From: Chelonoidis abingdonii
Taxonomy: Eukaryota; Chordata; Testudines; Testudinidae
DNA: 64,000 nucleotides
Assembly (NCBI RefSeq): GCF_003597395.2
Contig: NC_133770.1
Coordinates: 30,837,446 to 30,901,445, forward strand
Direction: 5' to 3'
Part shown: positions 21,210-33,617 of the stretch, in pieces
Layout: the number at the start of each line of letters is the position of its first letter
How positions within the stretch are numbered: the first letter of the stretch is position 1
Notes under the pieces: generated by a model
What the model saw: the letters and a program-made list of their open reading frames with translations, nothing else
Database searches by the model: none
What the model was told of the DNA's origin: nothing
Position numbers and translations under genes: made by a program

Positions 21210-24200
21210 AAAGATCCTCCCCAATTTGCTACCTTATTCCTGAGTACATCCTATCTTTCTTTTCACCTTTGTATGCTTCCTTGTAACTATGCATCACTAC
21301 AGAAACAGTACTTATTGTTAGTATTAGTACTGAATGGGAGAAAACTCCAGCTTTTCCTCATCTCATTGACACTATCCTGATTTGCTTTTCTGGTGTTTGT
21401 TATTGTTCTTCATACTTTCTCTTCGTAAGCAAGACTTTTTATGTTTTATTTTCAAATCTTGCTTTTGTAACTTCTTTCTTTCTCGATTAATGGGTGAGCA
21501 CCCTTAAAACTTGTCTTGTATATTAAAAATGAAGGATATATGTAAATATTAGGCTCAATTTATCTAGGACAAAACTGGCAAGTTTCAGTTTGATTAGTGT
21601 AGTATGAAAATGTGTTTTAGTTATTGTTATCCATCTCAAGAAAATAACACTTTATGAAGATATGGGCCAGACACTGACCTGGAGGAAATCCTCATAGAAC
21701 CACTGAAGTGGATGGAGATCCACCAGTTTTATGCCAGCTGAGGTTATGCTATCGCCAACTGCATATCATATATTTTATAAAACTGAAGCCCCACATGTTC
21801 TGAAGATTCTTGGCAATGAATAGCGACAACAGAGAACATTGCTTTCATTTTTTGAATAAAATCTACACAGCACACATGTATTATTAAACATACATTGTAC
21901 CTGCAATATAACAACACATAGGTGATTAATAGTGTACAGCAACTGGGGAGCTTGTTCATTTACGTTCAGAACTAGTGCAGGGCAAAATGTGAGTGCCTAA
22001 TTTATTAATAAGATCCATTAAAACAAATCTAACTGGCAAGTCACTCATGGTGTGGCTTGGTTTTCAGGCATAATAAGGTGGACAAATTTGTATGCAGCAC
22101 AATATTGGCTCCCAGAAAATGCTGTAGAGAGACAAACAAGTAATGGTTTCTGTATTTTCCCATCACAATCTGCCATTGTTTTCTTACCAAAATGCTATGT
22201 GAATCTCCATTTTATTATCTGCTCATTGTACTTATGTTGACAAGTACTGACAATAAACCTCTATTTCAATAGCAATAATGTTACCAGGGAGTAGAACTTC
22301 TGCATGAGTGCTTTAACATCTATGCATTAGGCCATTCATAATAATAAAATGAAGGATATATGTCTTCACTGTTTGATTTTGACTCTGTTGTAATGCTGTT
22401 AGATAGAATTGGGATTTCAGGGAAATCTACTTGCTCCACAAAATGGTTTCCATCTACTTTGGGGTCAATTCAGATTGCTGATTTTATATTATTTATTTTT
22501 TGACATGATTACAATGAATGTCTGATAAACCATAAAGTTGATGATATATTTATCTTCTCAGCATACACAATACCTGTCGTTATTTTAAAATATCCCTTCT
22601 CCTTCTGCAGCTTAGTTGGACAATCCAACTTGCTCTGTAGGCTTGAATATAAAAGCAAATAGGAGCATTGATTTCCCCATTTCATCACCTCTAGAGAACA
22701 ATTCATAAAGCATGGAAGTTCTAACAAGTCAATCAATATTTGCTACTTAAATCAGACATACCTGTTGTCATGAAAAGTGTTCTTCTGAAGATGATGCTAA
22801 ATAAAAGAGAGGAACGGATCCAACCTCTGACTGGAGTTCAAACTCAGATACTTGAGGAAATGGTGTTGGTTAGCCATATTTAGAGCTTTTCCTGTTTGTT
22901 TTGTGCCCAAAGAGAAATGATGAAAAGACATCTCTTTAAAAGCATCATGTTATTAAATACTTCATTGGAACCTGGCTAAATGGTGCTGTTGGCAAGTGTA
23001 CTTTTTCCTCCTAATGGTTGTACAAATAGTGTTAACATTACAGGATAGTTCTACACTATCTTTTCTTGAAGAATAACTACGGAACTGGGAATGATCCACA
23101 CTTTGAAGTTGATCAGGCTGTTTATCAGCTACTGGAAATGCTGTTATCTCATTCAGTCCACTTTCATTTCAGAAGTCAGATATTTAATGGCATCTGAAGC
23201 AGCATAGAAAGTCTTTCGCCACAATCACTTGATCACCGTTAAAATGAACTTTTTTGAGATTTCTTAAATTGGGTAGAATTGTGTTTGAACAATGGAATAA
23301 GTGAAGTGGATTTGGTTGTGGTGATGTATTGGCTGGGGGAGAGAAAATGTGCATAGTGTAATCTTACAATCCAGGGATATCTGAACAGGAAAGTCATGGA
23401 GTGTTGTCTTCATACTCTTTGGTAAATGAGAAAACTAGTTAACTCATTTACAGAGCTCTGCAAAATGACATCTAGCATTTAGAGCTGTTTCGAAAATTAC
23501 TATGAGAGATTTAGCAACCATCAAACATGTCAGCACTCAAACACAAATGGCAGGGAAGAGGTAAGCCTCCTGCTCTGTTAAAGAAAACAAAGCTTTTTTA
23601 ACTGATGAAGTCTATGCAACTCTTACTCCGTTGCCTCATACCTTTTAGTTTGTCACCAACGTATTCTCCGTACCATTTAAACTTATGGGACTTACAGTAG
23701 GATGCCACTGAGATGACATCTAGTTACCGATTTATATCAACTGCCTCTTACATGCTGATGTAATGGTGCATGACCTATCAGCAAGAAATTCAAACTAGCA
23801 TGATTGATTAGACTGTGTGTTAATCTTTCTATTAAAAGGAAAAAAAAAGCTCTTTTCCTTAACCTCAAGTATGCTATTTAGATTTTCCCAGGCTGGGGAC
23901 CATCAGACCTGATACTGTATGTCACAACCATAGATATCCCTGCTATACCCACATACCCACACAATTTACCTCTGCATATTTTGTAAATAGAATCAACAAT
24001 TAATGTAATATTGGAGTCTTTAGCTAAAATAAGGAGTAATAAGCAGGGTAATGTTAAGGCAGGTTTGCTGCAGGGTAGTAATTTTCATATATCTTAGTAT
24101 ACTTTATTATTGGAGGACATGACATGACATTGTACAATATAAGGCTGAATCAGTTCTTGTAGCTGTGCAGAGAGAAAGCCAATACATCATCATCACTAGG

Positions 24201-24410
24201 AGTAGTATGGTAAGGACTTTGGGTGAAGAAACATTTTTTTAAAAGTGATAGGATCATACAAAGCCAATGCCTAGCTGGGGTCTGCTGTTGGGCTAGGATT
24301 ACTGGAAGAAGGGATAGTCCTGCATGTTATTTGACTATCTCACTTCAGGACCGGTGCATACATGTAAATAAAGGAGATTACACTTCTAATAAGCCCATGT
24401 ATCTCCTTGT
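21210..24410. other. Unassigned AT-rich DNA
   Basis: No gene or recognised repeat was found. Small inverted repeats are possible near 21665-21740 (ctggaggaaatcctca … tggagatccaccag). All open frames are short and overlap on both strands. Confidence 0.5.
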
Positions 24411-24648
24411 ACCAAGTCGGTGTGGCTCCCCTCCTGCACAGGAGAGGGAGCGCCCAGCCAGAAGCCTGAGTGGGCAGGGCTAAGGAGCAGTGAGCCCGCC
24501 CCTCAGAGGGTCAGGCGACGACCCGGAAATACAAAAAAAGGCCATCAGAGCTCAGTTGGAGCCCAGCCGCTGCCAGGAGCAGACTTGCCGCAGGGAGCTC
24601 GAGACTGGGAACCCTCTAGGGCCTAGAGCAGCAGCCCTGACTGGGACG

Positions 24649-24974
24649 GAGCTTCCCCGCGCCCGCTACTTGGAGGGGCTGCCGGAGCTTCCCCGCGCCC
24701 GCTACTTGGAGGGGCTGCCGGAGCTTCCCCGCGCCCACTACCTGGTGGAGCTGCCGGAGCTTCCCGCGCCCACTACCTGGTGGAGCTGCCGGAGCTTCCC
24801 CACGCCCACTACTTGGAGGGGCTGCCGGAGCTTCCCCGCATCCGCTACCTGGCGGAGCTGCCGGAGCTTCCCCGTGCCTACTAACTGGAGGAGCTGCCGG
24901 AGCCTCCCCGGCCCTGCTGTTACCTGGAGGAACTACCGAAGTAAGCCAGCCCGGACTTCCCTGAGGAACTACCG
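24649..24974 (+). repeat. 36-bp coding-type tandem array, about 9 units
   Basis: Units start at 24649, 24685, 24721, 24757, 24792, 24828, 24864, 24900 and 24939. The length is 36 bp, except 35 at unit 4 and 39 at unit 8; unit 9 is strongly diverged. In the starting frame each unit encodes ELPRARYLEGLP, a 12-residue proline/leucine repeat with alternating charge. Unit 4 has lost one base, which shifts the remaining units out of frame inside the 186-codon open frame that spans them. Because the period is a multiple of three and most differences between the first three units are simple substitutions, the array probably arose while coding. Confidence 0.8.
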
Positions 24975-25299
24975 GACCTGCCACCCAGCTCTGGCCGTGA
25001 GGAGCCCATGCTGCTGGACTTCCCGGGGGGCGACCCTACGGACCAGGTAGGCCCTGAGGGGGAGGTCGGAAGTAGCCCGGGGGCAGCCGACTCCGGTCAG
25101 GCTGCAACCGTATCCAAGCCTATGTCAGTGTGTTGCGGGCAGGATCTCCACTGATTCAGCAGCGGACCATCTGCCGCTGTTAGGGCCCCGGGCTGGGACG
25201 CAGAGGAGTGGGTGGGCCTGTCCCCCCCCTGCCACCCCATTTACGGGTGGCAGTCTCCCCCTCTCCTTGGTGCTCAGGCCTACGGGCCTAGGCTTATAG

Positions 25300-25690
25300 A
25301 CTGAGTGCTTTGCTCAGCCCTGAGCCAAAAGGGCCTGAGCTTGGTGACTCTGTGTTTGGTGCCCCGCCTGAACTTAGGGCTGAGCCCCCTTTGACTCTGT
25401 ATTGTTGCTCAGCCCTGAAGCAGAGGGCCTGAGCCCCTTTTGACTCTGCATTGTTGCTCAGCCCTGAAGCAGAGGGCCTGAACCACCTTTGACTCTGCAT
25501 TGTTGCTCAGCCCCGAAGCAGAGGGCCTGAACCATCTTTGACTTTGACTCTGCATTGTTGCTCAGCCCTGAAGCAGAGCGCCTGAGCCCCTTTTGACCCT
25601 GTATTGTTGCTCAGCCCTGAAGCAGAGGGCCTGAGCCCCTTTTGACTCTGTAGTGTTGCTCTGCCCTGGACCTGGGGATCCGAGCCTTGT
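25300..25690 (+). repeat. 49-bp tandem array, about 7-8 units
   Basis: Clear units (gactctgyattgttgctcag, then ccctgaagcagagggcctga, then gccccttt) start at 25393, 25442, 25491, 25546 and 25595. Diverged units flank them from 25300 and to 25690. The unit at 25491 carries an extra 6-bp gacttt. The 49-bp period is not a multiple of three, so this array is unlikely to encode a repeat protein in one frame. Confidence 0.8.
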
Positions 25691-25899
25691 GACTTTGTGT
25701 TTGTCCCCCCAGGACTGGAGCCATGGGGCCTGCCTGGCCAGAGAATGTGTAGCGAGCCGATGTGGCTCCCCTCCGCCCCTCGGAGAGGGTCGAGCCCCGG
25801 TCACACACATTCACACTCCTCCATTGGGAAGCTGTCCAGCAAGGCACAAGCTCTGTGCTACCACTTGAAACTGACACTGGTGTCAGAAGAAAAGGCAAT

Positions 25900-27800
25900 G
25901 TTGTTGTTGTTATTACTATAGGGGTGGCTAGGAAATTAATCTAATCATATAAAAAGCAAAGGCCTGTTAGCTCCAATGTACGGTTATTAAGTTCCCCTGA
26001 AGGTTCCCTAGCTGTCATGCTAAGACTGATAGGATGAGTATAGGATAGTTGTCAAGTTTCTAGTATGGGAGTAACAATCCACATGAGATGTAGTATGAGA
26101 GTGACTGTACTAGTAGCTGTGTTAAACCTCTGAACACACCCAGACATTTCCAGGAGCCTGAGCAGAGTCAAACTGAGCTGAGTGTTCATGTCAAGCCAGC
26201 TGGAGCAAGAGAGGGAAGATTTCTCTATTCCACTGTCTCTCTGTATGTTTGTATATGTCTGTATGAATGGGCTGAGACAATCTCACTCCCCTCTGGAAGA
26301 CCTCAGATATTTTTGTGGGGTGACGCTTGCCCATCCATGAAGATAAAATATGCATTTTCTGAAGAACCTGGTGAAAGAAACCCAGGGAAGCAATAAGATT
26401 AAGAGACCTCCCTGAAGATACCAGGTATGCCCACAAGGCAGATCCTGAGGCATGGTGTTGTGAAAGAGATCAGGTGGCTATGAGGAAAAAAGTACATGGA
26501 ATTCCTATTTCATGAACTTCTATCCCTCTGTAGTGACCATAAAATCCTGAGTCTGGGTGGGTTCGAGGTTCCCAATAAGTAGATCACAGAACTGTACCAG
26601 TACTCTGGAAAAGGAATGTGAGTATGTGGAATTCAGTGTAAGAACTGGGTTTCTTCAGCTTCTAACTTACCCAACTGAATCCAGCATCATTTGGTGACTG
26701 TGAAGAAATTGTCATAGAATCAACCATCTGAGTGGCCTGCATGAAGTAAATTGGTGCGCTCTGTCTAGTCCTAGTGCATATCTGTGCACCTTTAGAAAAC
26801 AAAACACAAAACAAACAGAAAAGCGCACACCAAAACCCTAACCCATCAGAATGGTCTCACAAGGAAATTCCAGCTTGGTTCTTTTAGTGCTGTGCTTCTA
26901 GCCAAATGACTCGTATTGCTTAGATGGATGAGCAGACTGCCACCAGGGATAGAAGCTTGGCTGATCTGACAACTGAAGGCAGGTAATGTTTCAGAGAAGG
27001 GAGACCTCAGACAAATTTGATAAGATTTGGTTAAATTTTGTAGAAACCTTTGGTGAATCCCTAGCAGATGAAAAGTGAGATGTCACTGGCCTCTCCCCTC
27101 TCAGTCCCTTTTCCTTTCCTCCCCATCCCTCCCTTCCCATTCCTTTACTTTTTTGTTCTTTTATCTTTTTGTCTGTTCTTCCCCTATTTTTGAAAAAAAA
27201 TCATAATAATAGAAAAGAATTGTCTCACTGATGGGCATCTCGGTGAGCGCTGGAACTGGACAAGTGAGCGAATTGCTCACCTTCTAAGGGAGGCCTCTCT
27301 ATTTCAGAATCTAAGTAGACATTTGGGTCAGTATGAAGAAGTTGTTACCGCTAGCAGATCAGTCTCCATTACTGTGACTCTAGTACCTTTCAGCACCAAT
27401 GTATTCATGCTTAAAAAGGGCAGGAGGGAATAACAAAGGAACAGGCAAATATGAGAACTTATCTCCTTGGACGTGTAGTGGGAACTTCACCTTTAAAAGT
27501 CAACCCAAACTTATTGAGCATTCCACTGACAACAAACTTATGAATACGAGCTATAGTTTGCCATAGCACACGTACACCCTTTGGCTTATAACATATCTTA
27601 GGCTATGTCATTTCTTAAGTTATGTATCACAGTGGTTTGTTTTAAGGAAAGCCTTTTATGGGTAGCACCTTTAAAGGGACATGGCCAACTTGAAATCTAG
27701 TCCATTGACAATCAGACTGTGCAGGTGAGCCAATTGCAGGCCAAAGGCCTCATTGACTGACTGACTAAGTGGATAACAGTGAAAAAGACTTTTAACAATA
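25900..27800. other. Unassigned DNA
   Basis: No coding or repeat feature was recognised. The stretch at 27090-27190 is pyrimidine-rich. Confidence 0.5.
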
Positions 27801-27802
27801 GG

Positions 27803-28050
27803 TAAAACTTCCAAAAGTACCTAAGTGACTTAGGAGTCTGAGGCCCACTGATTTTAAGTAAGACGTAGGCTCTTAAGAACCAGATATTTAGGTGCAGATA
27901 GGGGCTTAGTGGGATTTTCAAAAGCATGTAAACAGGTTAGGCACCTACTGTCATTGGAATCTGCATGTTAAAGTGCTTAAACACCTTTGAAATTGCAGCC
28001 CTAAGTCACTAGAACTTAAAGTCCTAAGTCAGGCACTTTTGAAAACTTTA
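27803..28050. mobile_element. Palindromic MITE-like repeat, about 250 bp
   Basis: The left end aaaacttccaaaagtaccta continues agtgacttaggag. The right end is cctaagtcaggcacttttga then aaacttta, roughly its reverse complement. The interior repeats 'taggcacct' and 'gggattttcaaaag' phrases. It has no coding capacity. The ends and the 'cctaagtcacttagg' theme suggest an old non-autonomous DNA transposon. The target duplication was not resolved. Confidence 0.5.
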
Positions 28051-28119
28051 TCCAATGCACAAAGCAAAATCAGGGGAGGAAAAAAAACAGAACAATAAGA
28101 GGGAAATAAAACATTTTCT

Positions 28120-29095
28120 TTAATCTTTTTCAGTTACAGTAAGCTATGATACTGATTGTAATAATGCTAGGTAAACAAATTCAGATAGAAGTGTGATTTT
28201 TTTTTTTTAAACAGACAGTATCCCTTTAAGGTAAGTGGTTTCAAATGGAACCCTGCCAATTTAGGGTAATTTTAACGACTAACAACCTTGACAATGTCCC
28301 TTTAATTAGCCTGTAAAAATGAGGTTGCTTTTGATAATATTGCTCATTTGCTTATTCGCAGACTATCTGCTGTATAATGAATATCCGCATTTTGTTAGTG
28401 GGAGAATTTGGTAATACTTCCATTGTTGCTCCAAACTGTAACCATAGAGAATGGGAAATAAAGGTGTTACTGTTTTCTTTCACACACTGGATTCGATTAA
28501 TAGGGAATGGTGTTGAGAGCAACCCAATTTTCTAATGAAACAGCACCTCATCCAAGTGGAAAAATAGATGGGATTTTCAGGCTTGAATAATAGGTAATGA
28601 CCTCATACAAGGGAAAAAGATCTCATTGGCTAAAGAGGATAGAAGGTCATTTGGTTTCTTTCAAAATCATAAGTTCCATATGTTAACTGATGCTCATTAG
28701 CCTGCAGTCTTAGCTGAAATACACTAAAGACACTGTATGGCATAGGCAATATTGCACCTACCAAAACCATTGCAAATTACATTAGGTCAAAAGAAATAAG
28801 AGTGGGGAGGATGGATAGTCAAAGCACTAGTGTCTGGCATTAAAACAAACCCAAGGGCCTTATCTTGCCTTCACAGAAATGAGAAGCAAACTCCCAATGA
28901 CTTAACTGGGAACAAGCCTTAAGTCTGCTCATAGGAAAGTGGATCTCCCAGCAAGTTTCATTTTCCTGTAGAGAGAAAAGAATTCACACCTTATTGAAGT
29001 GAATGGGGCAGGGATAGAAGCAAGTTCACACCTTTGCTGTTGCTAAAGTTGCCCTGGAGACATTTGTCACAGTTACCAGGTGAAGTGTGCTTTAG
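28120..29095. other. Unique AT-rich DNA, no gene seen
   Basis: There is no repeat signature or open frame of note. The part from about 28240 to 28560 is complex in sequence and holds several homeodomain-type TAAT cores (ttaattag near 28300). It could be conserved non-coding DNA, but that cannot be decided from one sequence. Confidence 0.35.
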
Positions 29096-29103
29096 ACTCT
29101 TTT

Positions 29104-29403
29104 AAGTTTTTGTCCACACTACACACTTTTTAGTGACACTGCTGTGCCACTACAGCCCTGCTGCTAAAAGGCGCTCAGTGTAGCCGCTGTTTATTGGCAG
29201 GATAGAGCTCTCCCACCGACAAAAAACTTCCACTGCCAATGAACGCCAGTAGCTTTGTTGACAGGAGAGCGCTCCTGCCAACAAAGCGCTGTTCACACCA
29301 AAGCTTTTCGTTGGCAAAACTTTTGTCATTCAGGGGAACGTTTTTTTCACACCGCTGAATGACAAAAGTTTTGCTGTTCAGTTTCCGGTGTAGACAAAGC
29401 CAT
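29104..29403. mobile_element. MITE with internal perfect hairpin, 300 bp
   Basis: The left end aagtttttgtccacac and the right end gtgtagacaaagccat are imperfect inverted repeats (12 of 16). The flanks actctttt (29096-29103) and agtctttc (29404-29411) agree at 6 of 8 bases, suggesting an hAT-length duplication. Inside, the 20-base arms 29314-29333 and 29355-29374 are perfectly complementary around a 21-base loop. The element has no coding capacity. Ends containing 'gtctacac' are shared in style with the Harbinger-like copies, but the sizes and interiors differ. Confidence 0.72.
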
Positions 29404-29409
29404 AGTCTT

Positions 29410-31260
29410 TCTCAAGTCCACCCTCTTTGGTAATAGCCCAGATGTCCTGCACCTTGCTAGGGTGGAACCTCATGGTTTATCTGCTTTCTGACTGGATGGC
29501 GGGGCTGCAGCCCACTGGCTCACAACTGGGTGGACACAGGCCCTACTTAGCTTGGACACCTGTATGAGTTTCCCTTTGGGAGCCTGTCACAGCACACATT
29601 TTCAAAACAAAGCAGTGTTTATTCATTCCTCAAAGGCAGCTAGCATGTAAAGCTAAGGTAAAAACAATAGAAGGCTGGCACACAGGCATATTACTTACAC
29701 CTTTGTAAATTCTCCTGAGCCCAGCTAGCCTCCTCTGACTGGGAGAGGCAGATTGCACCTGCTTTCAGCATCTGTGACTGTCTGTGTGAATTCGCTGGCC
29801 TGTCAGCTCACCCAACACCCCTGTCTTTTTTAAGAACTTTTGAGATTTTAGATTCTCTTTAGTCCCAGGCTCAGCCTTGGGAAATCTAAACCATTCTAGC
29901 CTAGCTCAAGCAAAGATGGATAGTTTCTTCCCTGTTGATAGCCCAGCCATTATCTTAGTTGTTTTGAAGGTGTAACTGAGGTTGTCTTGTCTTAGCCAGT
30001 GTTTCATTACCTGGAGTTTTCCCGATTTACACCCTCCTTTGATTTAACTCCCCATCATAAGCAAACAAACAAAGGCATGCACCATATTCATAACAAATAA
30101 TACAGAGATTTCCAATGTAATCACATCAATTTTCTACAAGACTGGTTTAAACATGATATGCAACAGAAAAAGAAATAATTGGGTGTGTGCCCCTTTTTAA
30201 CGTATAAAGAAGGCCTGCAAGACTTTTAGCCCCTTCTTTTCTTCCCACTTGGGTTTAACATTTGAAATCCATTTTTTGTTTGCCCTGGAGCTCTGTTGGC
30301 AGAATTGTAACGTAACAAGAAACAGTAGAGTGAATGCTGAGCAACTGAGAGGCAGAAGGAGTTTTGTGTTTCCATCATGAAAATGATACTTGCAACAACG
30401 ACACTCCCTTAGGCCTATAATTCCCCCCCAAAAGAGGAAATTAATTAAATCTCCCTACCCTAATCAGAGTTTTGACTCAAAATAGGCAATACTGCCAGAG
30501 ATTCCCTGAAGTGCATTACGGACTCGGCTATTGTTCCACGTTCTGGGTATAAGGTGCTCAGATACTATGGTGCTGGAAGGCAGATTAGATAAATAGATTT
30601 GTTTTTGTTAATACAGGGTTCCCATCTGCCACTCTTTTGGCATGGAATCCCATGTCCTCTCACACTATGTCCTGAAACACTTGCCACCATTTTTTCATCC
30701 ATATTTCCTCTCCTGTCTGTTCTCTTGCTCCCTTCTTGTCCTCTGTTCTTTGCTGACTCTCTTCCCTTTGGTAGTTTCAGTCTCCGTTCACCAACTCATC
30801 AAATGGCTATTTGCTGCTGGGTTGCAGGGGAGAAGGAGGAAGGTGAGAGGCATCCATCCGTTCCACTACTCACACCTGAGCTGAGTGCCATTAGAGGACA
30901 GGAGCAGAGAAAGGACATCTGAGCTGGTGGGCTGCTGACTGAGCCTGCAGCCCTGTAGATGTGAGTCACTCCTGGAACCACTTATAATAGGAGCTACAAG
31001 GGGTGAAAGTGTGTGGGTGCTAATGGAGAGAGGAACAAGCCCTTGAAAATAAAGTTATAAGCCGTTGAAAAATAACTTTTACACATAGTTGCTGGTCAAC
31101 TGCTAAAAATTAAGCAGACCTTAATGAAACCCTGTCCTGTATCTAACATCATTAGCAAGGACATCACAAGCAAAAAAATCGCACTTATAATTCCCTGGAA
31201 GTGCAGCTCTAATAGGGAAACAATCTTGTAAGAGCATGGCCCCTCCTATCTCTGTGCCTG
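29410..31260. other. Unassigned, possibly old retroelement DNA
   Basis: The stretch 29430-30150 is mixed in composition, with short LTR-like phrases such as agcctgtcacagcacacatt. I cannot show paired ends or a target duplication, so I leave it unclassified. The open frame from 30599 (107 codons) carries no domain. Confidence 0.35.
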
Positions 31261-31263
31261 ATC

Positions 31264-31430
31264 CACTAGGGATAGCTGCCTAGCTTTAGTTAAGTGGTAG
31301 AGGTGTGAACTTTGGTGTTAAAGGTCATGGGTCCCAACTCTGCTGGTGAGCTGTGGTGGGAGTTGTTACCGTGGCAACAGTGAAACAATAGCTTAGATGA
31401 GACCTGAGGTATTTTTACCAGTATGTCATC
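31264..31430 (+). repeat. Possible tRNA-derived SINE
   Basis: tagttaagtggtagagg resembles a pol III A box. About 40 bases on, ggtcatgggtcccaact is a degenerate B box region, followed by ctgctggtgagctgtggtgg. The order fits a tRNA-derived SINE head. No LINE-type tail is recognisable. Confidence 0.35.
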
Positions 31431-31453
31431 TAGCCCTGCCCAGTATAATAGCT

Positions 31454-31482
31454 ACAGATGTGTGTGTGTGTGTGTGTGTGAG
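31454..31482. repeat. (TG)n microsatellite
   Basis: This is a run of about 13 TG units. Other short TG or AG tracts lie at 44213-44240, 59459-59485 (AG) and 60787-60808. Confidence 0.9.
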
Positions 31483-31489
31483 ATGGGGT

Positions 31490-33610
31490 TTAGTTGCTTA
31501 CAGCTTTATTTTTTCTTCATCATTCTAGGCTAGGAGGCACTTCTTTGGTGAGGATCAATGACATGCCAAGTTTGGAGTCCATTGGACAGTGATTTTTGTG
31601 TTATCAGTGAGCTGAAAAATGCCTTAAGCTATTTGAAAGATGAAAATATGCAACTTAACATGGAAAAATGGGTTTTCCTGAGACTTCCTATTTTAACATT
31701 CCCCCTATTACCCTGGGGTGAGCGGATACATGAAAATGTTGCAGCCACACAGGATCACTTTTCAGAAAGATATGAATGAATGAAATCAATGTGTTTCAAT
31801 GCAGGTGTGACTGAAACTTTTACTGTAGTTTTTGCTGCAATTAACATTCTAAAATGTATAGCTGTACATTACAAATAATGTTTTCATGGAGAAAAAGGGT
31901 GCTTTAGGACTGCACCTGTGTAAAACTGAGATTTTAAATTGTCCTAAATCTGATACCTTCCAAAAATTTTTTACTAGTATATATATTTAAAAATACTGAT
32001 TTATCTTGCATTTTCCAAAACAAGCCACTGTGAAAGTACCAAGAAAATACATTTGCTTTGTCCTTTATGAAGCCAACTAGAATTTCAAACTGGAACAAAT
32101 CAATAAAAATAAAGATGAAAATACGGTCAACATGTAAAAAGCTAGTGAAGAGAGTTAGCTGTGCATTCAGTTGACAAAAATGACACATTTATCCTGCTCT
32201 GCTGAGATGTGCTGGTAGGGTAGAAGATTCTCAGTATTTGTTCATTTAAAGATAAGGATAATTCGCTTCACACTGTACCATGAGCAGAATGCAAAGAGAA
32301 TTCTTTCAAAGTCTGCTCAAGCCAGTAAACACACTTCTTCAGCAGTATAAGAATTCTTGCCCATGCTCTTGAAATTCCACAGTCAATCTGGCCAAGGCAA
32401 CTGCTCCTAATTTCTGTTTACTGAATGATGTCTTATTCAACTCAGACTGATGTATAGGTCTTAAATATGGATCGAGACTTGCTATCTTGTGGATTCTCTG
32501 ATGCACATGGTAAAAGAGTCAACACTGTGACTCATCTACATTGATTGAATTATGTTGCAGCAAAAACCTCATTTGGTTCATGCAGATTTTCCCATCGAAA
32601 TGAAACACAAAATAGCTCCCGTCCTGATTTCTCACTCTTCTTTTCTCGTTCACTTTCTCACACGTATTTTAAATAGAAACTGGTTTACTGAGAACGATAT
32701 ATTTTCTAAGGACTCAGACACTGACTGATGAGCTTACCTGCCTATCCTTATTTCCTTTACAGTGTTTGTATTCCAATACAGTTTCTAGGCATGTGCTCAC
32801 AAAATAAACATATCTATATTGGTACTTACAATGATTGCAATAATTTTCAAAGGGAAGAAAAATCATTCCTGGGACCTGAGAAAACGAAGTAGAATATTTG
32901 CTCTTTTGCCTGTAGATTTGACGGCTTGGAAAGTCCTATTATTCTAAGAATTAAATTGGCTTAGTCTAATGCATACAGATGGCAATGCCTTGTGCTAGGT
33001 ACAGCTGTCATTTTTGTCCACACACTACAAAGGGGAAAAAGTGTTATCTGTCCACCTCCAAGAAACAGCACATTTTCACAACACAAAGGTGAGCTTGAGG
33101 GTCTGTTTTACATAATTTCATCTCCATGCAATGAGGCAATCTTTGGTTCTTTTAAAAATATTTTAAACAGAAATTCTGTCCTCAGAGTTATTCTGGATGT
33201 GAAGTATACTGGAAATGCAACCAAATGGTATGTTGAAATATGGTTCTCCCCAAAGCTTTAGAGAAGCAGCATTTGCATCTTTAATAGCTGATGAGCCATT
33301 TGGTCAACCAACAGATTTACAAAGAATCAGGATAGAATAAAAAATCTATTTATAATATAAAAAGTGCACATAAGTTAAAAGTAGATCACATTGATTAATC
33401 TTCATTAGAAGACTTTTAATCTTAATCAGAAGTGTATGCTTAAGTTCATTGGTTATCAGTGCAAATGCATTTCTAACTCAGATGCTTTTGTGAATGTGTT
33501 TTCTGAGCATGAAAGTTTTTTTGTTTAAATTAGCCTTTCCATTCCCAAGGCAACCTCATATCATAGTCAATACTAGTGCTGGGTGAGTACTACAAATAAG
33601 TACTCATGAA
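31490..33610. other. Unassigned AT-rich DNA
   Basis: No gene or recognised repeat is visible. The small open frames carry no known domain. Confidence 0.5.
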
Positions 33611-33617
33611 TGTTTAA

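Larger units (their letters stand above)
24411..25806 (+). repeat. GC-rich unit with nested tandem repeats, class unknown
   Basis: About 1.4 kb of GC-rich DNA sits abruptly in AT-rich flanks. Related sequences stand near each end in the same orientation: gtgtggctcccctcctgcac then aggagagggagcgccc (24420-24455), and atgtggctcccctccgcccc then tcggagagggtcgagccc (25760-25797). Inside are a 36-bp array (24649-24974) and a 49-bp array (25300-25690). The direct repeats near the ends hint at a retroelement with terminal repeats, or at part of a larger repeat. I see no reverse transcriptase, integrase or transposase motif and do not recognise the family. A satellite-like expansion inside an unknown element is the alternative. 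Confidence 0.55.

Noticed and set aside
24490..25050. 186-codon open frame as a functional repeat-protein gene
   Set aside because: The frame changes within the 36-bp array after a 1-bp loss, so the later repeats are read out of frame. I kept the array as a repeat and did not call a gene.
25300..25690. CRISPR-like array
   Set aside because: The 49-bp units are contiguous with no unique spacers, and the context is a vertebrate genome. It is a plain tandem repeat.
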